Source: a candidate division WS6 bacterium GW2011_GWC2_36_7
GTDB lineage: Bacteria > Patescibacteriota > Dojkabacteria > SC72
DNA length: 9,089 nt
Direction of reading: 5' to 3'
Assembly: GCA_000991805.1 (NCBI GenBank)
Contig: LBSF01000050.1
Coordinates: forward strand, 1 to 9,089
Part shown: in pieces, positions 1 through 6,687 of the stretch
Layout of the letters: every line of letters begins with the position of its first letter
Position numbering within the stretch: position 1 is the stretch's first letter
The notes under the pieces: model-generated
Databases searched by the model: none
Told to the model about the DNA's origin: nothing
What the model saw: the letters and a program-made list of their open reading frames with translations, nothing else
Program-made: the position numbers and the translations under genes

Positions 1-137
1 TAAAAGACATGGCTACAACATTTGGAAAAGAAGTTGCAAAATTTGATAGCGCAGTATTTGATAGAAGTGGATATAGATATCATGGATTGATCCAGATATT
101 TGCAGATGAATTAAGAGGTAACGGAGTTAAAATTTAG
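1..137 (+). CDS. rplR: 50S ribosomal protein L18, C-terminal part (5' truncated by window)
   Basis: Reading from base 3 gives 44 codons ending in TAG at 135-137. The peptide contains FGKEVAKFDSAVFDRSG followed by YRYHGLIQIFADELR, which matches the usual L18 C-terminus (a VVFDRGGYxYHGRVxALADAAR-like pattern). L18 binds 5S rRNA and helps attach it to the large subunit. Its place directly before rpsE is the standard spc-operon order. The start lies outside the window. The gap to rpsE is 14 nt, so the two are almost certainly co-transcribed. Confidence 0.93.
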   Translation, partial: KDMATTFGKEVAKFDSAVFDRSGYRYHGLIQIFADELRGNGVKI

Positions 138-151
138 TTTAATATATACAG

Positions 152-781
152 ATGGTAGATCTAAGAAGAAACAACAAAGAAAGAAAAGAATTTGATAAAA
201 AATCTCTTGCAATAAGAAGAGTCGCTAAAGTTACCAAAGGTGGTAAAAGATTACGATTTAGCACTATTGTAATTGTTGGAGATCATAATGGTAGAGTAGG
301 TATTGGACTTGGAAGAGGTGCAGATGTTAAGAGCGCAGTAGAAAAGGGTGAGAGATTAGCAACTAAATCTGTTACAACTATACAGTTGATTGGAGATACT
401 ATTCCTCACGAGGTTGTTTACAAATTTGGAGCTGCAGAAGTAATGTTAAGACCTGCAAGACCTGGTACTGGAGTAATCGCAGGAGCTTCTGTTAGAACAG
501 TATTAGAATTAGCAGGAGTATTGAATGTATATGGTAAGATATTGGGAACTCAAGAAGTAAATGCAAATGCATATTGTACAGTTGAAGCGTTGAAATCATT
601 AAGAAGTGGAAGAGTTCTAAAGAAGATGTCCAAGATGAGAGATAGAATTGAATTGAAGAATGAAATGGATAAGGAAAAGAAAGCAAAGGATGATGTAAAG
701 AGACAGAAAAAGTTTGAGGCTAAAAAAGAAGCATTCAAAAAAGAGAATAAAAGAACACCTAAAGTAAATAATAAAAAATAA
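152..781 (+). CDS. rpsE: 30S ribosomal protein S5
   Basis: This 209-residue protein is S5, a small-subunit protein near the decoding site that supports translational accuracy. Residues ~15-80 form the double-stranded-RNA-binding-like N-terminal domain, with the pattern VVGDHNGRVGIGLGRGADV. Residues ~95-165 form the C-terminal domain, including RPARPGTGVIAGASVR and VNAYCTVEAL-like segments. After residue ~165 there is a Lys/Glu-rich tail of about 40 residues that most S5 proteins lack; it is probably disordered and rRNA-binding (inference). The ATG is preceded by AT-rich sequence with no Shine-Dalgarno. The stop TAA shares one base with the next ATG. L30 (rpmD), which normally follows, is absent. 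Confidence 0.97.
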   Translation: MVDLRRNNKERKEFDKKSLAIRRVAKVTKGGKRLRFSTIVIVGDHNGRVGIGLGRGADVKSAVEKGERLATKSVTTIQLIGDTIPHEVVYKFGAAEVMLRPARPGTGVIAGASVRTVLELAGVLNVYGKILGTQEVNANAYCTVEALKSLRSGRVLKKMSKMRDRIELKNEMDKEKKAKDDVKRQKKFEAKKEAFKKENKRTPKVNNKK

Positions 782-1224
782 TGTATCTAGAAAACATACC
801 AAAAAGAAACAATAGAACAATGAAGGGAAAGAGAATCGGAAGAGGATATGGATCTGGCGTTGGAGGTCACACCGTTGGTAGAGGTTCTAAAGGACAGAAA
901 TCAAGAACTGGACACAAGTCATTAGTATTCTTTGAAGGTGGAAACGTTGCTTTCTTTAGAAGAATGCCTAAGTACAAGGGCTTCAATCAGAGTAGAAAAA
1001 TTGAAAACGATGCAGTAAATGTAAATACATTGGAGAAGGAATTTAAGGCAGGTGAGATTGTATCTGTTGAGACATTGAAAGAAAAGGGTATTATTAAGAA
1101 AAACTCACAAGGTGTAAAAATCTTGGGAAAAGGTGAGATCAAAATCAAAATCAATATAGATGGTGTTGCAGTCTCCGCCGCTGCAAAAGAAAAGATTATG
1201 AAAGCCGGGGGAACTATTAAATAG
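781..1224 (+). CDS. rplO: 50S ribosomal protein L15
   Basis: This 147-residue protein is L15, a late-assembly protein of the large subunit. The N-terminal glycine/arginine-rich rRNA-binding segment (GKRIGRGYGSGVGGHTVGRG, then SKGQKSRTG) and the following FEGG...FFRRMPKYKGF stretch are diagnostic. The C-terminal globular part runs from residue ~75 to the end. The ATG at 781 was chosen because it overlaps the rpsE stop by one base and gives the ~12 residues usually seen before the RxGRG motif. A start at Met14 would remove these. rplO normally follows rpmD; here it follows rpsE directly. Confidence 0.97.
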   Translation: MYLENIPKRNNRTMKGKRIGRGYGSGVGGHTVGRGSKGQKSRTGHKSLVFFEGGNVAFFRRMPKYKGFNQSRKIENDAVNVNTLEKEFKAGEIVSVETLKEKGIIKKNSQGVKILGKGEIKIKINIDGVAVSAAAKEKIMKAGGTIK

Positions 1225-1235
1225 CCTCTCAAAAA

Positions 1236-2501
1236 ATGACAAACTTAAAAGAGAAAATCCTGTCCATATTTAGGACAAAGGAGATTCGAAACAAAATCAT
1301 ATTTTCACTATTTATTCTTTTTGCATATAGAGTGCTTTCTGCTATTCCTGTTTCAGGTATTCCTGCAGAAGCTCTGGTTCAATTATTTCAAGGTACTCAA
1401 CTTGGAGATGTCTTATCTACTGTCTCAGGTGGTGTATTAGAGTCTGCTTCGTTAGTAGCTATTGGATTAACACCATATATAAATGCTTCAATCATATTCC
1501 AACTATTAGGAACGGTAATTCCCAAATTAGCAGAATTAAGAAAAGAAGGAGCTGATGGCCGAAGGAAGATAAGTATGTATACTAGAATTGCGACTGTACC
1601 GTTGGCAATTCTTCAATCATTCGTCATATATTCTACATTAAGAGGATTTGGATTAATTGGCACCTTAGGAACACTTGAATTAGTTGCCATGTCTGCTGCA
1701 CTAACAGGAGGTTCTCTGATCATGATGTGGTTTAGTGAACTTATCTCGGAAAATGGTGTTGGTGGAGGTTCTTCATATTTAATTATGTTAGGAATCCTCT
1801 CCGGTATTCCCGGTACGGTAAGAAGTAATTTCATAACCATGGATCCTACTCAGAAGATATTATTCTTCGTTGTTGCGATAGTCTTAGTCGTTTCCACAAT
1901 TATAATTACCCAAGCTGAAAGAAGAGTACCGATTCAATATTCCAGAAGAGTGAGAGAAGGGGGGGCTATGGATAGCTATATTCCAATAAAACTTACCCAA
2001 TCTGGAGTTATGCCTGTAATTTTCGCTATGTCATTACTATCATTTCCACAGTTGATTGCAAAATTTGTAGTAAGTAAAAACTACTCAGAGGGTTTAACTA
2101 CTTTTGCAAACAATGTGCAAACTTGGCTTGCCAATACCTACATATATGAATCTATGGTATTTATATTCATCATTGCGTTCGCACTCTTCTATCTAACCGT
2201 TGTATTTAATACTGACGAATTAGCAGAGAATTTGCAGAAACAAGGAGCCTTCATACAGGGTGTAAGACCTGGAAATACAACTTCTGATTACCTTAAATCT
2301 ACAGCATTGAAGCTTACAGTTGTTGGAGCATTGTTCTTAGCTTTAGTATCTGTATTACCAAGCTTCATGATACACTTTGGATTGATTACAGCAAGTGTAA
2401 TAACGGGAACAGGCCTTTTGATTGTCATAGGGGTAATTCTTGATATGAAGAGACAGGTTGAGTCTATGATGGTTGTTAGAAGATATGACAAATATCTTTA
2501 G
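1236..2501 (+). CDS. secY: Protein translocase subunit SecY
   Basis: This 421-residue, strongly hydrophobic protein is the channel subunit of the SecYEG translocon, which moves unfolded proteins across or into the cytoplasmic membrane. Ten membrane-spanning segments can be placed. Family landmarks include the GLTPYINASIIFQLL segment after TM1 (residues ~78-92), the cytoplasmic loop with ERRVPIQYSRR (~228-240), and the C-terminal cytoplasmic loop NTDELAENLQKQGAFIQGVRPG (~325-346) that contacts the ribosome and SecA. Length is normal for SecY. It sits 11 nt after rplO, in the classical spc position, with no Shine-Dalgarno before its ATG. Confidence 0.97.
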   Translation: MTNLKEKILSIFRTKEIRNKIIFSLFILFAYRVLSAIPVSGIPAEALVQLFQGTQLGDVLSTVSGGVLESASLVAIGLTPYINASIIFQLLGTVIPKLAELRKEGADGRRKISMYTRIATVPLAILQSFVIYSTLRGFGLIGTLGTLELVAMSAALTGGSLIMMWFSELISENGVGGGSSYLIMLGILSGIPGTVRSNFITMDPTQKILFFVVAIVLVVSTIIITQAERRVPIQYSRRVREGGAMDSYIPIKLTQSGVMPVIFAMSLLSFPQLIAKFVVSKNYSEGLTTFANNVQTWLANTYIYESMVFIFIIAFALFYLTVVFNTDELAENLQKQGAFIQGVRPGNTTSDYLKSTALKLTVVGALFLALVSVLPSFMIHFGLITASVITGTGLLIVIGVILDMKRQVESMMVVRRYDKYL

Positions 2502-2517
2502 TAGAATCTCTCTTTCG

Positions 2518-2526
2518 TGCTACAAT
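2518..2526 (+). promoter_or_regulatory. Candidate extended -10 promoter for adk
   Basis: The 55-nt secY-adk gap, larger than most gaps in this cluster, contains TG-C-TACAAT (TGn at 2518-2520, hexamer at 2521-2526). This is one base from the TATAAT consensus and carries the extended -10 dinucleotide. A -35 at 17-nt spacing (2498-2503, TTAGTA) is poor. Transcription would start near 2533, leaving a leader of about 24 nt. It may be an internal promoter giving adk some independence from the upstream operon. Confidence 0.4.
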
Positions 2527-2556
2527 ATCTTCAATAATCTGACTTAATATTGGTTT

Positions 2557-3204
2557 ATGAAAACAATACTACTTCACGGCCCATCTGGATGCGGAAAAGA
2601 TACACAAGCAGATCTTCTTGTTGATAAATATGGATTCGAGAAAATAGTAACGGGAGAAATGGTAAGAGAAATGTATAATATCAGTGATCCCGATGGTCTT
2701 AAGGCTTATGAATACTGGGGAAAAGGGGCTTTTGTTTCTGATGAGTTGGTGTACACAATGTTTCCCAAATGGCTTGAACGATATGATTCCACAAAGGATT
2801 GGGTCTTCGTCTCTGTTGTTAGAAGTGCGGGACAGATCGCTTTGTTTGATAATTTAATGAAGGAATATAATCGTCCCTTAGATGCGTTTGTACATTTAAA
2901 ACTTACAGAAGATATTGTTATTGAAAGGAGATCTCTAAGATGGACATGTCCTAATTGTGGAGCGACATATCATAAAAAATATAAACCAGAAAAGGTCGAA
3001 GGGTATTGTGATAAATGCGGAAAAACGTTGATACAAAGGGAAGATGATACATTAGAGAAAACAAAAAGTTTGTACCAGGAGTACCAAAAAACGATAATGC
3101 CAATCCTGGAGGAATATAGAAATAGAGGAATTTTGATAGAAATAGATGCAAGCCCCTCAATAGAGGAGATACAAAAGGAAATTATAACCAAATTGAACTT
3201 GTAA
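2557..3204 (+). CDS. adk: Adenylate kinase-like nucleoside monophosphate kinase with zinc LID, divergent
   Basis: This 215-residue P-loop kinase probably converts ATP + AMP to 2 ADP. The P-loop GPSGCGKDT is at residues 8-16; the usual GKGT is GKDT here. The NMP-binding region has TGEMVR (T32, E34, R37) and GAFVSDELV (57-65). R89 and Q93 (VVRSAGQ) align with the Arg and Gln of the family DGFPRTxxQ motif, but the rest of that motif is lost and its Asp reads Val. The LID is a zinc ribbon with C131, C134, C151 and C154, followed by QREDD (160-164). The LID/core arginine equivalent to E. coli R167 appears to be Leu172. Position between secY and infA is the normal adk locus. The fold is certain; AMP specificity is inferred from position and similarity. 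Confidence 0.88.
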   Translation: MKTILLHGPSGCGKDTQADLLVDKYGFEKIVTGEMVREMYNISDPDGLKAYEYWGKGAFVSDELVYTMFPKWLERYDSTKDWVFVSVVRSAGQIALFDNLMKEYNRPLDAFVHLKLTEDIVIERRSLRWTCPNCGATYHKKYKPEKVEGYCDKCGKTLIQREDDTLEKTKSLYQEYQKTIMPILEEYRNRGILIEIDASPSIEEIQKEIITKLNL

Positions 3205-3279
3205 ATGCTTGCGTTTTTTGATATCCTTACCCTGTTCCGTTATGTATCTCAGGAATGTATGCAAAATTGACGTTTTGTA

Positions 3280-3308
3280 TTGAAAGAACGTCGTTATTCT
3301 GATATAAT
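3280..3308 (+). promoter_or_regulatory. Near-consensus sigma70-type promoter for infA / alpha operon
   Basis: TTGAAA (3280-3285) and TATAAT (3303-3308) are separated by exactly 17 nt, and TGA just before the -10 hexamer supplies the extended -10 TGn. The -35 matches consensus at five of six positions and the -10 at six of six. The predicted start is near 3315, giving a leader of about 30 nt to the infA ATG. It lies in the 141-nt adk-infA gap, where map is found in many bacteria. It probably drives infA through rpsI, as later gaps are short. Confidence 0.75.
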
Positions 3309-3345
3309 TCCGAAGATTCATTTACATAGAAAGAAAGTTTGTATT

Positions 3346-3582
3346 ATGATCGATAGCAAAAAAGTTTATGAGTTTGAGGGTACAGTCAAAGAATGTCTGC
3401 CTAATACTCAATTCGTAGTAGAGATCGACGTAAATGGAGCTAAGCATGATGTGATAGGTTATCTTTCTGGAAAAATGCGAATGCATTTCATCCGAATTCT
3501 CGAAGGAGATAAAGTGAAGATAGAAATGACACCATACGATAAAGAAAAGGGCAGAATTACTTTTAGATCAATGAATAAATAA
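3346..3582 (+). CDS. infA: Translation initiation factor IF-1
   Basis: This 78-residue protein is IF-1, a single S1/OB-fold protein that occupies the A site of the 30S subunit during initiation. Diagnostic segments are [19 protein letters not shown] (N-terminal strands), [20 protein letters not shown] and [14 protein letters not shown] (C-terminal strands). The reading frame stays open upstream to a TTG at 3280, but that TTG is the -35 hexamer of the promoter and lies upstream of the predicted transcript start. The added residues also have no IF-1 similarity. ATG 3346 gives a normal-length protein. Leader purines (AGAAAG) are only a weak Shine-Dalgarno candidate. One base separates the stop from rpmJ. 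Confidence 0.96.
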   Translation: MIDSKKVYEFEGTVKECLPNTQFVVEIDVNGAKHDVIGYLSGKMRMHFIRILEGDKVKIEMTPYDKEKGRITFRSMNK

Positions 3583-3583
3583 A

Positions 3584-3700
3584 ATGAAAGTCCAAGCTTC
3601 TGTTAAAAAAAGATGTCCAGATTGTTATTCCGTTAAGAGAGGTGGAAGAGTTTTCGTTTACTGTAAGAAGAATGCTAAGCATAAACAAAGACAAGGCTAA
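3584..3700 (+). CDS. rpmJ: 50S ribosomal protein L36
   Basis: This 38-residue protein begins [20 protein letters not shown] and ends in a basic tail. It is the zinc-ribbon protein L36 of the large subunit. The metal ligands C11, C14, C27 and H33 are all present, so this is the zinc-binding form. The ATG lies one base after the infA stop, which is the normal infA-rpmJ-rpsM order. It is only 38 codons long, so length-based gene callers can miss it. Confidence 0.95.
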   Translation: MKVQASVKKRCPDCYSVKRGGRVFVYCKKNAKHKQRQG

Positions 3701-3729
3701 TTTAACTTTTTAGTTTTTACAAATTTAAG

Positions 3730-4113
3730 ATGGCAAGAATCGCAGGAATAGAAGTCACAAATGAAAAGAAAGTATGGATCTCCCTTATGGGAATTTATGG
3801 AATTGGTACAAAGCGAGCACATGATATTTGTAAAGACACAAACATTGATGAAAATACTTTTGTTAAGGATCTCTCAGAAGTTCAATTAGATGTCATTAGA
3901 AAATACATCGAAGAGAAGTATCAAGTAGAGGGAGCTTTAAGACAAGGAATATTCAGAGATATCAAGAGATTAAAAGATATTAGATGTTACAGAGGAATTC
4001 GACATAAATTAGGATTGCCTGTAAGAGGTCAGAGAACAAGACATAACGCACACACAAGAAAAGGTAAGACTAGAGCAGTTGGTGGTTTGAAGAGAGTATT
4101 AGCTAAAACTTAA
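3730..4113 (+). CDS. rpsM: 30S ribosomal protein S13
   Basis: This 127-residue protein is S13, in the head of the small subunit, where it contacts the P-site tRNA and the B1 bridges to the large subunit. The N-terminus MARIAGIEVTNEKKVWISLMG and the helix-turn segment YGIGTKRAHDIC are typical. So is the basic tail GLPVRGQRTRHNAHTRKGKT that reaches toward tRNA. Length is normal. A 29-nt AT-rich spacer without Shine-Dalgarno precedes the ATG. An 18-nt gap leads to rpsK. Confidence 0.97.
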   Translation: MARIAGIEVTNEKKVWISLMGIYGIGTKRAHDICKDTNIDENTFVKDLSEVQLDVIRKYIEEKYQVEGALRQGIFRDIKRLKDIRCYRGIRHKLGLPVRGQRTRHNAHTRKGKTRAVGGLKRVLAKT

Positions 4114-4131
4114 CATCATAAAAATACTTTA

Positions 4132-4428
4132 ATGGCAGAAACAAAGACAGCAAAAACAACAAAAGTAAAATCAACAAAGGTAATAAAGAAGAAAGTAAAG
4201 AAAACCGTAAATACTGGAATGGCTTTTGTTCAATCAACATTCAACAATACAATTATCACATTAACAGATGAGGCTGGAGAAGTACTAGGCCAGGGTAGCC
4301 CAAGTGCAGTTGGATTCAAAGGTGCTAAGAGAAGCACAGCATTCGCAGCAACTAAGGCAGCTACAGAAGTTGGAGAAAGAGTTGTTAAGAAATATGGATT
4401 CTGGAGCAGGAAGAAATGCTTCAATTAA
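4132..4428 (+). CDS. rpsK: 30S ribosomal protein S11, N-terminal part (frame broken)
   Basis: S11 lines the platform of the small subunit near the mRNA exit site. Residues 1-27 are a lysine-rich leader. From residue 28 the S11 fold is clear: [20 protein letters not shown], then [20 protein letters not shown] and GERVVKKYG (to residue 89). After codon 89 the family sequence stops abruptly and the frame runs nine unrelated codons (FWSRKKCFN) to TAA at 4426-4428. The missing C-terminal part follows in the +1 frame from about 4397. An essential protein truncated here would be non-functional, so the 98-residue product is unlikely to be the real one. A sequence error or a local deletion is the likely cause. 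Confidence 0.85.
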   Translation: MAETKTAKTTKVKSTKVIKKKVKKTVNTGMAFVQSTFNNTIITLTDEAGEVLGQGSPSAVGFKGAKRSTAFAATKAATEVGERVVKKYGFWSRKKCFN

Positions 4429-4525
4429 AGGATTGGATGCAGCTGGAATCAAGATAACAATGTTGGTAGACAGAACTCCTATTCCTCACAATGGATGCAG
4501 ACCAAGAAAGATACCAAGAAAGTAG
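4397..4525 (+). pseudogene. rpsK: 30S ribosomal protein S11, C-terminal part in shifted frame
   Basis: In the +1 frame relative to the upstream part, 4397-4525 reads [19 protein letters not shown] and then [19 protein letters not shown]. This is the universal S11 C-terminus, including the near-invariant [10 protein letters not shown]. In E. coli S11, 11 residues (IKNLEVMVKGP) separate the residues equivalent to YG and GAGRN; here only 4 nt do. That implies a loss of about 29 nt, which is 2 modulo 3 and matches the observed frame change. Both halves are well conserved up to the junction, so there is no sign of long-term decay. It probably belongs to one intact gene in the living cell. Confidence 0.85.
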
Positions 4526-4550
4526 TTAATATTTTTAGATTTATATATAG

Positions 4551-5162
4551 ATGGGTAGATATACCGGACCAAAAGACAAATTAAGTAGAAGAGAGGGAGT
4601 TAATCTCCATAATAAAGGTGCTAGATCTTTTTCAGAAAAAGCAGGAATGACAAGAAGACCATTTGCGCCTGGTCAACACGGTAATGCTAGAAAGGCAAGA
4701 CTATCTAACTACGGAATCCAACTTAGAGAAAAACAGAAGGTAAAGAGAACATACGGTTTGAGAGAGAAGAAGATGAAGAATGTCTATATTGAAGCAGATA
4801 GAAGATCAAAGACAAGAAATACAGATAAAGGTTTGGAACTTTTGAAGATGTTGGAAATGAGATTAGATAATGTTGTTTACTTAGCAGGACTAACTCCATC
4901 TAGAGGAGCTGCAAGACAAGCTATCGTACATGGAAATATGATTTTGAATGGAAAGAAAATGTCTATACCTTCATATGAAGTAAAAGAAGGCGATACAGTA
5001 ACATTGAAATTGGCAAAACTTGCTCCTGAGCAACAATTATTCCCAACTCCTACATGGATAGAGAGAAAGGACTTGAGTTGTAAAGTATCAAGAATGCCTG
5101 TTAGAGAAGATATCGATGAGGGTATTAGAGAAAACCTAATCATTGAGTTCTACTCTAGATAA
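4551..5162 (+). CDS. rpsD: 30S ribosomal protein S4
   Basis: This 203-residue protein is S4, a primary 16S rRNA binder that nucleates 30S assembly. It begins MGRYTGPKDKLSRREGVNL. The N-terminal half lacks the four cysteines of zinc-type S4, so this is the zinc-free (C-minus) form. RPFAPGQHGN at ~36-45 and KQKVKRTYGLREKK at ~61-74 are family segments. The S4 RNA-binding domain is at ~102-165 (MRLDNVVYLAGLTPSRGAAR...). In many bacteria S4 represses the alpha operon translationally; no such leader structure was identified here. The 25-nt spacer after rpsK is AT-rich with no Shine-Dalgarno. Confidence 0.97.
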   Translation: MGRYTGPKDKLSRREGVNLHNKGARSFSEKAGMTRRPFAPGQHGNARKARLSNYGIQLREKQKVKRTYGLREKKMKNVYIEADRRSKTRNTDKGLELLKMLEMRLDNVVYLAGLTPSRGAARQAIVHGNMILNGKKMSIPSYEVKEGDTVTLKLAKLAPEQQLFPTPTWIERKDLSCKVSRMPVREDIDEGIRENLIIEFYSR

Positions 5163-5180
5163 TTTTATATATACATCTAC

Positions 5181-6143
5181 ATGGAAGCTTTTAAAGATAT
5201 TAAAGTAGTAATTAAAGAAGAAAATGAGAACTATGGTATGTTTGAAATATCTCCTCTCTCAAGAGGATATGGTCATACTTTAGGCAATGCATTGAGAAGA
5301 ATATTGTACTCTAGTCTAAAGGGTACAGGAATCACCAGTGTAAAAGTTAAAGGTGTAGATCATGAATATTCAACATTGGATGGTGTTAAGGACAATGTTG
5401 TCGATATTATTATGAATCTTAAGCAAGTCAAATTTAAAACAGGTGTAGACGAAAAGTTTACATGTAAAATATCTGTAAAAGGAAAGAAAGTTGTAACAGC
5501 AGCAGACATTGAAGTATCTGGAGACTTGGAAGTAGTGAATAAGGATGTTGTATTAGCAACATTGACTGATGCTGGATCAAAATTAGAAATGGAATTAACA
5601 GTAGAATCAGGAGTTGGTTACAGAGATGTTAAGAATGCTGAAAGAAAAGAAGTCGGATTAATTCCTTTGGATTGTGATTTCACACCAATTGAAAAGATTA
5701 GCTTAAGTGTAGAACAAGCTCGTAAGGGACAGGAAACTGACTTGGATGCAGTATTGCTTGGTGTTACAACAGATGGAAGCATTACACCTAAGGATGCATT
5801 GATTGAATCTTCTAAGATTCTTCAAGAATTCTCAGGAAAGGTAATGGTAGCTATGGGTATGTCTCAGAAGGAAGTTGTTGAACTTGAAGAAGAAGCAAAC
5901 AAAGTAGAAGTAGTTGCAGAAACAGCAGCTGAGGACAGTGATGAAATTGGGTCATGGAAGGTAGAAGATTTACCAATATCTAAGAGATCTAAAACAGGTC
6001 TTTTGGCAGGTGGATTCAAGACGATTTCTGACTTGAGAAATACAACCGCAACAGAGCTATTGAACTTACCAGGATTTGGAAACAAATCATTGAATGAAGT
6101 TATCGAACTTTTAAATCAGTACGGTGTTAATATTAAGAACTAA
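5181..6143 (+). CDS. rpoA: DNA-directed RNA polymerase subunit alpha
   Basis: This 320-residue protein is the alpha subunit, whose dimer scaffolds the polymerase core. The N-terminal dimerisation domain (~1-225) carries SRGYGHTLGNALRRILYSS, with the conserved Arg pair that contacts beta and beta'. An acidic linker (~230-258) leads to the C-terminal DNA-binding domain (~259-320), a helix-hairpin-helix fold with LLNLPGFGNKSLNEVIELL. Of the UP-element-contacting residues known from E. coli, R265, K298 and S299 have equivalents (R269, K302, S303), while N268 aligns with Thr272. It follows rpsD by 18 nt, the standard alpha-operon place, and precedes rplQ by 5 nt. Confidence 0.97.
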   Translation: MEAFKDIKVVIKEENENYGMFEISPLSRGYGHTLGNALRRILYSSLKGTGITSVKVKGVDHEYSTLDGVKDNVVDIIMNLKQVKFKTGVDEKFTCKISVKGKKVVTAADIEVSGDLEVVNKDVVLATLTDAGSKLEMELTVESGVGYRDVKNAERKEVGLIPLDCDFTPIEKISLSVEQARKGQETDLDAVLLGVTTDGSITPKDALIESSKILQEFSGKVMVAMGMSQKEVVELEEEANKVEVVAETAAEDSDEIGSWKVEDLPISKRSKTGLLAGGFKTISDLRNTTATELLNLPGFGNKSLNEVIELLNQYGVNIKN

Positions 6144-6148
6144 AAAAC

Positions 6149-6670
6149 ATGTACAAGGGTGTAAAGAAATCAAAATTAGGAAGAAAAGCATCTAACAGAA
6201 AAGCATTGATGCAGAATCAATTGAGATCATTGTTTGAAAGTGGTCATGTAACAACTACATCTCCTAAGGCAAAAGTTCTCAAAAGCAATGCACAGTCTTT
6301 AATAGCATTAGGTAAAAAGAATAAAGGAATGCTTACTTTGAGAAGAGAATTGGCAATTGTGTTAAAAGAAAATGGATTAGTAAAGAAATTCATTGAATAT
6401 GCTGAGAAAGAAGTAACAGGTGTTAGAACAGTAAAGATTGGGTTCAGAGCCGGAGACAATGGGGAAGTAACAAGAGTAGAGTTAATTGGAATGGAAAAGA
6501 AGATAAGAAAAGTTGCTAAGAAAGCTTCTACAGCAGAGGTTAAAGAAGAGGCAAAGGTTGAGAAGGCAGCTCCAAAGGCTAAGGTCTCAAAGAATATCTT
6601 AGATAAAGGAATAGATAAGAGCGCTACAGTTAAGAAAACCGGAAGAGCTACTTCTAGATCAGGACTTTAA
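6149..6670 (+). CDS. rplQ: 50S ribosomal protein L17
   Basis: L17 lies near the polypeptide exit tunnel of the large subunit. The N-terminal ~115 residues are the L17 domain: LGRKASNRKALMQNQLRSLF, then GHVTTTSPKAKVLKS, and later GDNGEVTRVELIG near residue ~107. The remaining ~55 residues form a low-complexity Ala/Lys/Glu extension ending in TGRATSRSGL, which makes the protein (173 aa) longer than the ~115-130 usual for L17. The function of this tail is unknown; surface rRNA contact is a guess. The gene starts 5 nt after rpoA, so translational coupling is likely. Confidence 0.96.
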   Translation: MYKGVKKSKLGRKASNRKALMQNQLRSLFESGHVTTTSPKAKVLKSNAQSLIALGKKNKGMLTLRRELAIVLKENGLVKKFIEYAEKEVTGVRTVKIGFRAGDNGEVTRVELIGMEKKIRKVAKKASTAEVKEEAKVEKAAPKAKVSKNILDKGIDKSATVKKTGRATSRSGL

Positions 6671-6687
6671 TTAATTAGTGAAATAGA

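Noticed and set aside
3205..3230. Intrinsic terminator after adk at the T-run 3215-3220
   Set aside because: Six T follow GCTTGCG, but no self-complementary stem precedes them.
4380..4430. Programmed ribosomal frameshifting in rpsK
   Set aside because: A pure frame change would still leave about ten conserved residues missing. No slippery heptamer with a downstream structure was seen, and no such mechanism is known for S11.
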